From: Cohaesibacteraceae bacterium
GTDB lineage: Bacteria; Pseudomonadota; Alphaproteobacteria; Rhizobiales; Cohaesibacteraceae
DNA length: 6,317 nt
Reading direction: 5' to 3'
Assembly (NCBI GenBank): GCA_016764535.1
Contig: JAESRR010000255.1
Location: 17,883 to 24,199 of the forward strand
Shown here: positions 6,236-6,317 of the stretch, in pieces
How the letters are laid out: every line of letters begins with the position of its first letter
Position numbering within the stretch: the stretch's first letter is position 1
The notes under the pieces: generated by a model
The model's input: only the letters and a program-made list of their open reading frames with translations
What the model was told of the DNA's origin: nothing
Databases searched by the model: none
Position numbers and translations under genes: made by a program

Positions 6236-6317
6236 AGACCAAAACCTCCGGTCTTGTGATGCATGCAAATCATGCAGGATGAACAACAACCGCTATGGAT
6301 GGGGAACAGGCGGGATC
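6236..6317 (-). promoter_or_regulatory. Upstream region of etfB
   Basis: This 82 bp stretch reaches the window edge and contains the strong GGAGG ribosome-binding site (6245-6249). It also has a short inverted repeat, TGCATG at 6260-6265 and CATGCA at 6271-6276 with a 5-base loop, which would lie in the 5' leader of etfB or act as a small operator. I could not identify -35/-10 hexamers with confidence, and I see no coding sequence from an upstream neighbour. Confidence 0.35.

Noticed and set aside
6236..6289. Longer etfB reading from 6289
   Set aside because: The strong GGAGG at 6245-6249 and the family start MKILVPVKR place the start at 6235.

Overview
The window looks like ordinary chromosomal core of an alphaproteobacterium with moderate base composition (by eye, close to half G+C). 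The placement rests on two things. The run tlpA / argH / lptM-like lipoprotein / lysA, with tlpA divergent, is a familiar alphaproteobacterial arrangement. The proteins themselves (an NPFDE-type EtfB, a TlpA with the extra Cys pair, a LysA beginning MHHFEYRNGVLHAE) also read as alphaproteobacterial. I cannot fix the order or genus from the sequence alone.

Layout from right to left, mostly on the minus strand. etfB (6235-5486) and etfA (5473-4541) form a two-gene unit with a 12 bp gap, closed by a perfect 12 bp stem-loop at 4503-4534. Next is a 3-hydroxybutyryl-CoA dehydrogenase gene (4394-3513), probably with its own promoter because it lies beyond that stem-loop. Then come two small, clearly related Q/A-rich proteins (3438-3244 and 3179-2976), a tandem duplication that resembles the YjfB-like 'putative motility protein' group. 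Converging on them from the plus strand is a membrane-anchored TlpA-type thioredoxin (2257-2907). Its start is only 29 bp from the divergent argH start (2227-827). argH is followed on the minus strand by a small LptM-like lipoprotein (770-579) and the first 169 codons of lysA (509 to the window edge).

The genes fall into three functional blocks. ETF and hydroxyacyl-CoA dehydrogenase serve acyl-CoA oxidation and electron transfer to the quinone pool. TlpA (periplasmic thiol reduction) and LptM (outer-membrane LptD assembly) serve cell-envelope disulfide chemistry. ArgH and LysA are the last enzymes of arginine and lysine synthesis. The best candidate for under-described biology is the pair of small paralogous proteins. 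I see no phage, transposon, CRISPR, tRNA or rRNA sequence and no evident novel multi-gene system.
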